Origin: Ignavibacteriales bacterium
GTDB taxonomy: Bacteria; Bacteroidota; Ignavibacteria; T3Sed10-11
Assembly: GCA_003560935.1 (NCBI GenBank)
Contig: PWJF01000425.1
Location: 1-13,241, forward strand
Direction of reading: 5' to 3'
Length of the DNA stretch: 13,241 nt
A program made the translations under genes and the position numbers. Each line of letters begins with the position of its first letter. The first letter of the stretch is position 1. Positions 1-7,158 of the stretch are shown here, piece after piece. The notes under the pieces were generated by a model. The model worked only from the letters and a program-made list of their open reading frames with translations, was not told the DNA's origin and ran no database searches.

Positions 1-1
1 A

Positions 2-454
2 GAGAAGACCGAACAGTCTTTAAAGGAGATGGTGGAACCGGTGCTTGAGACATATGATGCGTTTCTTGTCGAGATCACCGCTCGTGGCGATCGGAATTCG
101 AAAATTATTGAAATTTTCATTGATACGGAAAAAGGTGTAGATGCAAAAACGATTTCGGATATAAATAAAGAAATTAATCGACGGTTACAAAATAAAGATT
201 TGATTTCCGGAACCTACAGGGTGAGTGTCTCTTCACCCGGTCTTGACAAACCGTTGAAAATTGTTCGACAATATAAAAAAAACGTCGGAAGAGATCTTGA
301 GGTACATTATCTCATTAACGGAGAATCACAAAAAGTAGTCGGAACGTTAGTCAATGCAAACGATTCGGTTTTTACATTAAAGGTTGACGAACAGACGACA
401 AAAGATTTTAATTATGAAACAATACAAAAAGCTTTTATCAAACTTCCCTGGTAG
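2..454 (+). CDS. rimP: Ribosome maturation factor RimP (5'-partial)
   Basis: RimP binds the pre-30S particle and helps late 16S/30S assembly. The reading frame is open to the left edge, and the codons before the ATG at 29 encode EKTEQSLKEM, which reads as the first helix of RimP leading into VEPVLE. That ATG also lacks a properly spaced ribosome binding site, because AAGGAG abuts it directly. I therefore treat the gene as cut off by the window, with its true start upstream. Visible family features are the VEPVLETYDAFLVEI opening, the SSPGLDKPL motif in the middle and a small C-terminal SH3-like domain (GTLVNANDSVFTLKV). About 150 residues are present, close to normal RimP length, so only a few residues should be missing. 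It lies 41 bases before nusA, the usual arrangement. Identification rests on motif recognition and on this conserved position. Confidence 0.93.
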   Translation, partial: EKTEQSLKEMVEPVLETYDAFLVEITARGDRNSKIIEIFIDTEKGVDAKTISDINKEINRRLQNKDLISGTYRVSVSSPGLDKPLKIVRQYKKNVGRDLEVHYLINGESQKVVGTLVNANDSVFTLKVDEQTTKDFNYETIQKAFIKLPW

Positions 455-495
455 TGCGGGGATTATTAGGTTACCGATAGAATCGGAGGAATAGA

Positions 496-2016
496 ATGAA
501 TTACGATATTACCGAATCATTTTCGCAGATGGTTCGAGAAAAGGGAATCGACAAGGATATCCTTGCAGGGATCATCGAAGATATATTTTCGATGATGGTG
601 CGGAAAAAATACGGCCCGGATGCTCAGTTTGAGGTCATTGTGAACATGGAGAAAGGGCATATTGAGATCTATCTTGAGCGGGAGATCGTCGAGAAAGTCG
701 AAGACCCGAATACCCAGATAGATATTAAGACCGTACGTAAAAAGACCGATGAGCCGTTGGAAGTCGGTGAAGAATATGTTGAGTTTATCGAGTTGAGCAG
801 ATTCGATCGTCGTTTAATAGTAAGTGCAAAACAAAGTTTAAATCAACGTATCAAGGAAATCGAAAAAGAGATAACATTCGCCGAATATAACAAAATGGTC
901 GGTGAAATTATTGTAGGCGATATTTATCAGATCCGGCGAAATGAGATACTGGTGATTCATAATAAAAAAGAATTGATAATGCCGAAGAGCGAACAAATAC
1001 CAAAGGAACGCTACAACAAGGGCAATACGATTCGTGCGGTTATTACCGAGGTCCGTCGTACAAGTACCGGCAACCCCCAGATAATTATTTCACGCGCTTC
1101 ACCGCTCTTCCTGCGACGTCTCTTTGAACTTGAAATTCCCGAAATACCCGAAGCGTACGGCGGTGTCATTGATATAAAAGGTATCGTGCGAGAACCGGGC
1201 GAACGTGCAAAGGTTGCCGTTGAATCTCACGACGACCGTGTCGATGCGGTAGGCGCATGTGTCGGTATGAAAGGAACCCGAATCCATGCGATCGTTCGCG
1301 AGCTGAATAATGAGAATATTGATGTAATAAATTACAGCAGCGACCCGACAGTGTTCATCACAAGGGCTTTATCGCCGGCAAAATTGAAAGATATAAAAAT
1401 CGATAGGACGAAAAGGATCGCAACTGTACATGTCGATATCGATCAGGTACCCCTTCTCATTGGTAAAAACGGACAAAATATCCGGCTTGCTTCAAAACTG
1501 ACCGGTTTTGAAATTAAAGTGAAGAAAATGGGCGGCATGTACGATATTGATCTCAGTGAATTCCAGGAGGAATTGGAAGAAATACAACCCGGGACTTATA
1601 CCCTATTCAGTGAATCGGGATTCTCATCGGCGCTTGAAGTTATAGAAGCATTTGAGGATAAGAAAATTCAATTTGATGATCTTGAAAATGATACTTTGAA
1701 GAAGATCGTTGAGATGCTTCGTGAGGGACTTGAGGAAGCCGAAGAAGAGGCTGAAGAAGAGGAAGAGGTAGAAGTAGAAGAAACAACCGCTAAAACCGAT
1801 TTTGTCGATGAAGAAGAGGATGCTGAAGAAGAAGAGCAACCGAGGCAGGCGGACGAATCCGAAAGCGAAGAGCAGCCGGATGAGGAAGAGAAAAAAGAAA
1901 CTGTAGTACAGAAAAGCGGGAACGATGAAGAGCCCCGGGATCCGGATGATGGCGAATCTACAAAAAACACACAGCAAGATGACGGAAAAAAAAGAAATGT
2001 GAAAACATTAGAATAA
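496..2016 (+). CDS. nusA: Transcription termination/antitermination factor NusA
   Basis: NusA binds RNA polymerase and nascent RNA and modulates pausing, termination and antitermination. The 506-residue protein shows the N-terminal polymerase-binding domain (about 1-125), an S1 domain (about 135-200), KH1 with GMKG at 257-260 and KH2 with GKNG at 323-326. Residues about 365-410 (ESGFSSALEVIEAFEDKK onward) resemble the single helical repeat found at the end of Bacteroidetes-type NusA; the two full acidic repeats of E. coli are not seen. From about residue 411 the protein becomes an acidic low-complexity tail, with about 43 Asp/Glu against 11 Lys/Arg in the last 96 residues. The start is well supported by GGAGGA at 485-490, five bases before the ATG. 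It sits between rimP and infB, 16 bases before infB, as in most bacteria. Identity is secure; the function of the tail is unknown. Confidence 0.98.
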   Translation: MNYDITESFSQMVREKGIDKDILAGIIEDIFSMMVRKKYGPDAQFEVIVNMEKGHIEIYLEREIVEKVEDPNTQIDIKTVRKKTDEPLEVGEEYVEFIELSRFDRRLIVSAKQSLNQRIKEIEKEITFAEYNKMVGEIIVGDIYQIRRNEILVIHNKKELIMPKSEQIPKERYNKGNTIRAVITEVRRTSTGNPQIIISRASPLFLRRLFELEIPEIPEAYGGVIDIKGIVREPGERAKVAVESHDDRVDAVGACVGMKGTRIHAIVRELNNENIDVINYSSDPTVFITRALSPAKLKDIKIDRTKRIATVHVDIDQVPLLIGKNGQNIRLASKLTGFEIKVKKMGGMYDIDLSEFQEELEEIQPGTYTLFSESGFSSALEVIEAFEDKKIQFDDLENDTLKKIVEMLREGLEEAEEEAEEEEEVEVEETTAKTDFVDEEEDAEEEEQPRQADESESEEQPDEEEKKETVVQKSGNDEEPRDPDDGESTKNTQQDDGKKRNVKTLE

Positions 2017-2032
2017 AGGGCGGTTACATTTA

Positions 2033-4759
2033 ATGACCACAACTACAACAGCAAAAAAACAAAAAGTATATAAAATAGCTGCAGAGCTTAACTTGAGCAG
2101 TCAGGTTATTCTGGACTTTCTGGATAAACGCGGTTATCCGGTAAAGAGCCATATGTCTGCCGTCGAACCTGAGATGGTGGAAGAGATTATGGTTCATTAC
2201 AAAAAAGATAAGGATAGCGCGGAGCGTCATCAGAAGAAAGTAGCCGAGCTGCGAAAAACGCAACAACGGCGCCGGGACGCCGAAAAAGAAGCGAAGGAAG
2301 GAGAAAAGAAACCCGAGGAAGATAAAGTTGCTGCCCGAAAACAGCCTACCGATGGTGAGCAGAAAATTGAAGAAAAGCCCGAAGTCGCTGCGCCTGAAAT
2401 CGATAAAAAGAAAGCAAAAGAAAAAGACAAAGAAGCTCCTGAAAAGGACGTAAAGAAACGGGCTCCTGAGGTGGAAGAAGCACCGAAAGAGGAAGTTGAT
2501 GAACCGGTGGATGAGGATGTTGAGGAGGTTGAAGAAAAAGAGATCGTAGAAGAAGGGGAGGATGATCGGAAAGCTAAAGTTGAACAACCAAAGGGTCGCA
2601 AACCATTGCCCGGCTTGAAGATTAAAGGTAAAGTAGACCTGAAAGGCATTTCCAAGCAGAAGACAGTCGAGGAACAGCCGGAAGCACCTGTCGATGAAAC
2701 GGATAAACCTAAAAAGAAACGAAAAAAACGCAAAAAGAAGGTACGTGAAGAATCCCGGACGCCCACCACTGCCGCAAAAGAGGTCGATGTACATGAAGGT
2801 GAAGAAACGGGTACTAAGAAGAAAAAAAGGAAAAAGAAATTACGCGCCCGCAGCGTAGATGAAGGAGAGGTACAAGAAGCCATCCGGAAAACTCTTGCTG
2901 CGATGGATGACTCCGGTCCGAGCGTACGTGCCGTTGCGCGTAAAAAAAGAAAACGCGAGCGAATGGAAGAGGAACTGCGAAAAGCAGAACAGAAAGAACA
3001 GGAAAAAACCACACTGCAGGTTATCGAATATATTACCGTTGGCGAACTTGCAAGTCTGATGAACGTACCGACCAATGAGGTGATACAAAAATGTATCGAA
3101 CTCGGTATCATGGTCTCTATCAATCGACGGCTCGAAGCCGATCTCATTACTTTACTTGCCGACGAATACGGATATCAGGTCACGTTTCAGGATGAGTTTG
3201 CTGAAGATGTTGTTGTGGGAGAGGGAGACGATCCGGCGAAATTAAAACTCCGTGCACCTATTGTAACGATAATGGGGCATGTCGACCATGGTAAAACAAC
3301 GCTACTCGATTTTATCCGAAAAACCAATGTCGTTGCCGGTGAATCCGGCGGCATTACTCAGCACATCGGTGCATATGAAGTAATGCTCGACAACGACAAG
3401 ACGATTACATTCCTCGATACCCCGGGTCACGAGGCGTTTACGGCTATGCGTGCACGCGGTGCACAGCTAACCGATATCGTTGTTCTTGTTGTTGCGGCAG
3501 ACGACAATGTGATGCCCCAGACACTTGAGGCAATTAACCACGCGCAAGCTGCCGGTGTTCCTATCATCGTTGCTATTAACAAAATAGATAAACCAAATGC
3601 AAATCCCGATAAGGTTCGCCAACAGCTCTCAGAACGCAATGTTCTTGTTGAAGAGTGGGGCGGAAAATACCAATCGGTTGAGATCTCCGCAAAACAGGGA
3701 ATGAACATCGAGCAGCTCCTTGAGAAAATCCTGCTTGAAGCTGAACTGCTCGATCTTAAAGCTGACCCTGAAAAGAAAGCTCATGGCGTTGTTATCGAAG
3801 CGGAACTTGACCGTGGAAAAGGAATCATTGCATCGGTACTCGTTCAATCGGGTACTTTACAGGTCGGCGATCCGTTCATTGCGGGACTTTACAGCGGGCG
3901 GGTTCGTGCAATGTTTGATGAACGCGAAAACAGACTCGAGGCTGCGCCGCCGAGTAAACCGGCGCAGGTTACCGGTTTTGACGGCATGCCCAAAGTCGGA
4001 GATCGGTTTGTAGTACTCGGGAACGAAGGACACGCGCGCGAAATCGCGCTCAAGCGCCAGCAATTGAAACGCGAACAGGATCTGCGTCAGATACGACACA
4101 TTACACTGGATGATATTTCGAAAAACATACAGACCGGGGTCGTTAAAGAGCTTTCCATCATCGTCAAAGGTGATGTTGACGGTTCTGTCGAAGCGCTTTC
4201 GGAATCGCTCGCCAAATTGTCGAATGACGAGGTGAAGGTGAACGTAATTCATAAAGGCGTCGGCGCCATTAACGACGCCGACGTTCTGCTTGCCGCAGCG
4301 TCCCAGGCCATTATTGTAGGGTTCCATGTCCGCCCGCTTGCAAGTACACGAAAGCTCGCTGAGACGGAAAATGTCGAGATTAGATTATACAGTGTCATCT
4401 ATGATGCAATTAACGAGGTGAAGAACGCTCTCGAAGGATTGCTCTCACCCGAGATCAAAGAAGAGATTGTGGGAGTTGCCGAAGTTCGCGACATCTTCAA
4501 GGTCCCGAAAGTCGGCACAGTTGCCGGCTGTTATGTTCAGGAGGGTAAGATGACGCGGAATGCAAAAGTTCGATTGATCCGCGATGGTATTGTAATATAT
4601 GAAGGGACCCTTTCATCGTTGAAACGGTTCAAAGACGACGTTCGTGAGGTTGAAAGCGGTTACGAGTGCGGAATGGGAATCGAAGGGTACAACGATATTA
4701 AAATCGGTGATACTATCGAGGCATTTAAATTAACCGAACAGAAACGAACACTGCAATAA
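2033..4759 (+). CDS. infB: Translation initiation factor IF-2
   Basis: IF2 is the GTPase that places initiator tRNA on the 30S subunit and promotes 50S joining. In the 908-residue protein, an N-terminal IF2_N motif (about 12-56) is followed by a long Lys/Glu-rich linker (about 57-325). The linker has two basic islands at 227-236 and 262-269 and a [13 protein letters not shown] element near 191-203. A second IF2_N motif lies at about 329-385. The G domain has G1 GHVDHGKT at 415-422, G3 DTPGH at 462-466, G4 NKID at 516-519 and G5 SAK at 552-554. Domain II, domain III and the fMet-tRNA-binding C2 domain follow, with [15 protein letters not shown] starting at 876. The linker elements are typical of FCB-group IF2. 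AGGG (2017-2020) upstream of the ATG is a plausible but loosely spaced binding site. Identity is certain. Confidence 0.98.
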   Translation: MTTTTTAKKQKVYKIAAELNLSSQVILDFLDKRGYPVKSHMSAVEPEMVEEIMVHYKKDKDSAERHQKKVAELRKTQQRRRDAEKEAKEGEKKPEEDKVAARKQPTDGEQKIEEKPEVAAPEIDKKKAKEKDKEAPEKDVKKRAPEVEEAPKEEVDEPVDEDVEEVEEKEIVEEGEDDRKAKVEQPKGRKPLPGLKIKGKVDLKGISKQKTVEEQPEAPVDETDKPKKKRKKRKKKVREESRTPTTAAKEVDVHEGEETGTKKKKRKKKLRARSVDEGEVQEAIRKTLAAMDDSGPSVRAVARKKRKRERMEEELRKAEQKEQEKTTLQVIEYITVGELASLMNVPTNEVIQKCIELGIMVSINRRLEADLITLLADEYGYQVTFQDEFAEDVVVGEGDDPAKLKLRAPIVTIMGHVDHGKTTLLDFIRKTNVVAGESGGITQHIGAYEVMLDNDKTITFLDTPGHEAFTAMRARGAQLTDIVVLVVAADDNVMPQTLEAINHAQAAGVPIIVAINKIDKPNANPDKVRQQLSERNVLVEEWGGKYQSVEISAKQGMNIEQLLEKILLEAELLDLKADPEKKAHGVVIEAELDRGKGIIASVLVQSGTLQVGDPFIAGLYSGRVRAMFDERENRLEAAPPSKPAQVTGFDGMPKVGDRFVVLGNEGHAREIALKRQQLKREQDLRQIRHITLDDISKNIQTGVVKELSIIVKGDVDGSVEALSESLAKLSNDEVKVNVIHKGVGAINDADVLLAAASQAIIVGFHVRPLASTRKLAETENVEIRLYSVIYDAINEVKNALEGLLSPEIKEEIVGVAEVRDIFKVPKVGTVAGCYVQEGKMTRNAKVRLIRDGIVIYEGTLSSLKRFKDDVREVESGYECGMGIEGYNDIKIGDTIEAFKLTEQKRTLQ

Positions 4760-4783
4760 TACCCTATTAACACGGGGGACTAT

Positions 4784-5131
4784 ATGTCAATACGATCGGA
4801 AAAAGTTTCATCTCTCATGAAAGAAGAGATGAGCAAAATTTTGCTTCGCGATATCGTTCTTGAGACGAACGTGTTTTTGACGGTTACCGATATTATTATG
4901 TCGCCCGATCTGAAAATAGCAAAAGTGTACTTGAGTATTTATGATTCAGTCGAAAAGAAAGAAGCGGCAATCAATGAATTGATGCGGCGTAAAGGTGAGC
5001 TCAGGCATCTTCTCGGATCGCGTGTACGGCTGAAATTCACACCCGATCTGCAATTTTACCTCGACGATACGCTTGATAAAGTCGACTCGCTCGAGCGGAT
5101 ATTTAAAAAGATCCGAAATAATGAACACTGA
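4784..5131 (+). CDS. rbfA: 30S ribosome-binding factor RbfA
   Basis: RbfA is a small KH-fold protein that binds the 30S subunit near the 5' end of 16S rRNA and supports late maturation and cold adaptation. The 115-residue protein has the usual family length. It begins SIRSEKVSSLMKEEMSKIL (helix 1), continues with a VTDIIMSPDLKIAKVYLSIY strand region and ends with the RVRLKFTPDLQFYLDD strand and the terminal helix, all of which are family hallmarks. The start is supported by GGGGGA at 4774-4779 placed shortly before the ATG. It follows infB by 24 bases, and its stop codon overlaps the start of truB, so the two genes are probably translationally coupled. Nothing is odd about the protein itself. 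Confidence 0.96.
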   Translation: MSIRSEKVSSLMKEEMSKILLRDIVLETNVFLTVTDIIMSPDLKIAKVYLSIYDSVEKKEAAINELMRRKGELRHLLGSRVRLKFTPDLQFYLDDTLDKVDSLERIFKKIRNNEH

Positions 5132-5882
5132 ACACGGCGTCGTTGTATTGCAACGATCGGATATTGAAAAAAGCTTTGACGACAATGAACACGCACTCTT
5201 GAGCAAATTAGCCGCGGGTGCGGTTATCCTTATCGATAAACCGAAAGGTTGGACGTCTTTTGACGTAGTAAATAAAATTAAAAAAACCTTCAGGATAAAG
5301 AAGGTCGGACATGCGGGTACGCTCGATCCGATGGCGACGGGTTTGCTCATTATTTGTACGGGTAAAAAGACAAAAGAAATAAATTCATTCGTCGGGTTGG
5401 ATAAACGTTATACCGGCAGTATAAAACTCGGTGAATCAACCCCGAGTTATGATACGGAAACGGAAGTAATCGAACGCAAGCCGTTTGATCATGTTACTGA
5501 ATCGATGATCCGTGATGCCGCGGCTTCGGTGACCGGTTCAATAGAACAGGTTCCGCCGATGTATTCCGCGATCAAGAAAAACGGCAAGCCGTTGTATAAA
5601 CTCGCCCGCAAGGGTATTGAAGTTTCGCGGGAAACGCGCCCGGTAACGATACATGAGTTTGACATAACTACTATAGATGTGCCATATGTGTCGTTCCGGA
5701 TTAGATGTTCGAAAGGAACGTATATCAGAACTATCGCACACGATATGGGCGTTAAACTTAATACTGGCGGGCATTTGACATCGCTGCAGCGAACCGGCGT
5801 CGGTATGTTTTCGGTCGATGATGCCGTGACGATTGATCATCTGAATGAATTAAAAGATCGTTTAAAAAGGAAGCACGTGTGA
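5121..5882 (+). CDS. truB: tRNA pseudouridine(55) synthase TruB
   Basis: TruB makes pseudouridine at position 55 in the T-loop of tRNAs. I chose the ATG at 5121, which overlaps the last 11 bases of rbfA. The frame stays open upstream to a TTG at 5073, but that start would bury 59 bases in rbfA. The resulting 253-residue protein has GAVILIDKPKGWTSFDVV near 33-50 and the catalytic motif GHAGTLDPMATG, with the nucleophilic Asp at residue 69. PPMYSAIKKNGKPLYKLAR and RIRCSKGTYIRTIAHDMG follow. The protein stops soon after GGHLTSLQRTGVG, so the C-terminal PUA domain of the E. coli enzyme is absent. About 32 residues precede the first family motif, somewhat more than usual. The stop codon overlaps the GTG start of ribF. 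Identity is secure; the exact start is the weakest point, because the binding site is poor. Confidence 0.95.
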   Translation: MNTEHGVVVLQRSDIEKSFDDNEHALLSKLAAGAVILIDKPKGWTSFDVVNKIKKTFRIKKVGHAGTLDPMATGLLIICTGKKTKEINSFVGLDKRYTGSIKLGESTPSYDTETEVIERKPFDHVTESMIRDAAASVTGSIEQVPPMYSAIKKNGKPLYKLARKGIEVSRETRPVTIHEFDITTIDVPYVSFRIRCSKGTYIRTIAHDMGVKLNTGGHLTSLQRTGVGMFSVDDAVTIDHLNELKDRLKRKHV

Positions 5883-6814
5883 TACAAGCGCGGTCACTCA
5901 TCGAGACAGGGAAAAGGATCGATTCTGTATGTACGGTCGGCAGTTATGACGGGATTCATCGCGCGCATCAAAAAATTATAAGCGAGGTAAGCGATCGTGC
6001 CAGGATTCACGGCATGAGGAGTGTGGTAATCACTTTTGATCCGCACCCTAAAGAAGTTGTCAAATCATCAAAGGGTCCCGTTGAATTGCTTACAACACTT
6101 GAAGAGCGGATTGTAATTCTCAGACAAATGAACATAGATGTATTGTTCATTATACCGTTCACGTATGAATTCTCGCGATTATCGTCGCGAGAATTTTACA
6201 AGCTGTATATCGTCGATGGACTGGGTGCAAAAGAAGTGGTTGTCGGTTACGATCACATGTTCGGGCGTGACCGTGAATCCGGAATAAAAGATGTCGTCGA
6301 TCTCGGCAACGAGTTCGGCTTTAGTGTACATACAGTACCGCCGTATTATGTCGGCGATGAAGTCGTCAGCTCGACTAAAATACGAAGGATGTTGAAGAAC
6401 GGAGATGTCGAACGGGCGGCAGAATTTCTCGGCTGGAACTACTCATTTAAAGGGAGGGTCGTTCGCGGCGATGGACGCGGTGCGACGATCGGTTTTCCGA
6501 CGGCAAATGTAGTGCCTGTGCATAATAAAAAACTTGTACCGGGTAACGGTGTATATTTCGTGATGGGCGAAATTGCGGGAAGTAAAATCCCCGGTATGAT
6601 GAATATTGGAACTCGTCCGACGTTTAAGAACGACGGTCAAATCGTAATGGAGATACATTTTCTCGGTGAAGTCGGTAAGCTGTACGATTCAGAAATCGTA
6701 ATATCGTTTCATCGGAAATTACGGGACGAGCGAAAGTTCGACTCTCCCGAAGAATTAATAGAGACATTACGCAGTGACAAAAAACGATGTTTAGAATTAG
6801 CAGAAAATTTTTAA
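5879..6814 (+). CDS. ribF: Bifunctional riboflavin kinase / FAD synthetase RibF
   Basis: RibF phosphorylates riboflavin to FMN and adenylylates FMN to FAD. The 311-residue protein has the two-domain layout. The N-terminal nucleotidyltransferase domain contains GSYDGIHRAHQ at 21-31, TFDPHP at 52-57, GYDHMFGRDR at 123-132 and SSTKIRR at 164-170. The C-terminal riboflavin kinase domain contains GDGRGATIGFPTAN, with PTAN at 207-210, then GVYFV and MNIGTRPTF. The start is a GTG sharing GTGA with the truB stop, and an AAAAAGGA stretch just upstream supports it. Two positions differ from the family consensus G-x-F-D-G-x-H-x-G-H: Tyr replaces Phe and Ala replaces the second Gly. The catalytic-type histidines (27 and 30) are kept, so activity is still likely. 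A strong inverted repeat lies inside the gene at 6168-6195. Confidence 0.96.
   Translation: MIQARSLIETGKRIDSVCTVGSYDGIHRAHQKIISEVSDRARIHGMRSVVITFDPHPKEVVKSSKGPVELLTTLEERIVILRQMNIDVLFIIPFTYEFSRLSSREFYKLYIVDGLGAKEVVVGYDHMFGRDRESGIKDVVDLGNEFGFSVHTVPPYYVGDEVVSSTKIRRMLKNGDVERAAEFLGWNYSFKGRVVRGDGRGATIGFPTANVVPVHNKKLVPGNGVYFVMGEIAGSKIPGMMNIGTRPTFKNDGQIVMEIHFLGEVGKLYDSEIVISFHRKLRDERKFDSPEELIETLRSDKKRCLELAENF
6168..6195 (+). repeat. 11-bp perfect inverted repeat (hairpin) inside ribF
   Basis: AATTCTCGCGA at 6168-6178 is followed by a six-base loop (TTATCG) and its exact reverse complement TCGCGAGAATT at 6185-6195. The next base adds to a short T run, so it superficially resembles an intrinsic terminator. 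However, it lies in the middle of the ribF coding sequence and encodes the conserved region around EFSRLSSREF. I record it as a structural feature; any function is unknown. Confidence 0.85.
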
Positions 6815-6824
6815 TCAAATAACA

Positions 6825-6850
6825 TTAATATATTAACTCTACAGAGGAGC
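6825..6850 (+). promoter_or_regulatory. rpsO leader with palindrome and ribosome binding site
   Basis: The 45-base gap between ribF and rpsO is the longest in the window. It holds a 12-base AT palindrome (TTAATATATTAA, 6825-6836) and a good Shine-Dalgarno sequence GAGGAG at 6844-6849. The CTCT at 6837-6840 can pair with AGAG at 6843-6846, overlapping the binding site. S15 represses its own translation through differing leader structures in several bacterial groups, so a small regulatory structure is conceivable. The pairing is short, and no S15-binding motif can be confirmed by eye. Confidence 0.3.
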
Positions 6851-6859
6851 TTTAAATCG

Positions 6860-7129
6860 ATGGCATTAACGAAAGAACAAAAGGCTGAAATTGTAAAAAA
6901 GTACGGTAACTCTGAGAAAAATTCCGGATTACCCGAGGTACAAATTGCAATCCTTACTGCCCGCATTAACGATCTTACCGGACATTTTGGTATTAACAAA
7001 AAAGATCATCATTCACGTACCGGACTGTTGAAGATGGTCGGTAAACGACGAAGATTGTTGAACTATCTTATGAAGAAGGATATAGACCGGTACAGAAAAC
7101 TCATAAACGAACTGAATATACGTAAGTAA
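6860..7129 (+). CDS. rpsO: 30S ribosomal protein S15 (uS15)
   Basis: S15 is a primary 16S rRNA-binding protein that organises the central domain of the 30S subunit and forms a bridge to the 50S subunit. The 89-residue protein has exactly the family length. Its signature runs from [21 protein letters not shown] through [11 protein letters not shown] to [10 protein letters not shown]. The conserved His, Asp, His and Ser of the KKDHHSR segment, which contact rRNA, are present. The start is supported by GAGGAG at 6844-6849, ten bases upstream. It lies directly before pnp, as in many bacteria including E. coli, with only 29 bases between them. That gap holds no room for the long RNase III-cleaved stem-loop known upstream of E. 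coli pnp. Confidence 0.98.
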   Translation: MALTKEQKAEIVKKYGNSEKNSGLPEVQIAILTARINDLTGHFGINKKDHHSRTGLLKMVGKRRRLLNYLMKKDIDRYRKLINELNIRK

Positions 7130-7158
7130 TTATACGCAAGTTATTTGCAGGAGAAAAA

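Noticed and set aside
1565..1575. AGGAGG followed by an in-frame TTG inside nusA, as an internal start
   Set aside because: The spacing is only two bases, and it lies within codons for QEELEE, so it is probably incidental.
1624..2042. Antisense open frames opposite the NusA tail
   Set aside because: They are low-complexity Ser or Phe/Leu strings produced by the reverse complement of GAA/GAG repeats.
2859..3059. 66-codon + strand frame inside infB beginning just before the second IF2_N motif
   Set aside because: It is out of frame with a strongly conserved gene and has lysine/arginine bias copied from the linker, with no family resemblance.
2033..3060. Internal in-frame start giving a short IF2 isoform, as in E. 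coli
   Set aside because: In-frame ATG codons in the linker (for example residues 291 and 311) lack a convincing Shine-Dalgarno sequence.
2230..3147. Long antisense open frame (305 codons) opposite infB, rich in Ser and Phe
   Set aside because: It mirrors the Lys/Glu codons of the IF2 linker, has no recognisable domain and no binding site. Long antisense frames are expected opposite such biased sequence.
4258..4283. 8-bp GC-rich inverted repeat (CGTCGGCG / CGCCGACG) in infB
   Set aside because: It falls in the conserved [13 protein letters not shown] segment, and 8-bp arms with a loop of this size are expected about twice by chance in 13 kb.
4808..4832. 8-bp inverted repeat just after the rbfA start
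   Set aside because: Its length is at chance level, and it encodes the conserved first helix of RbfA without covering the binding site.
7130..7158. Possible RNase III hairpin between rpsO and pnp as in E. coli
   Set aside because: The gap is only 29 bases, and the best pairing is a four-base GCAA/TTGC stem, too short for an RNase III site.
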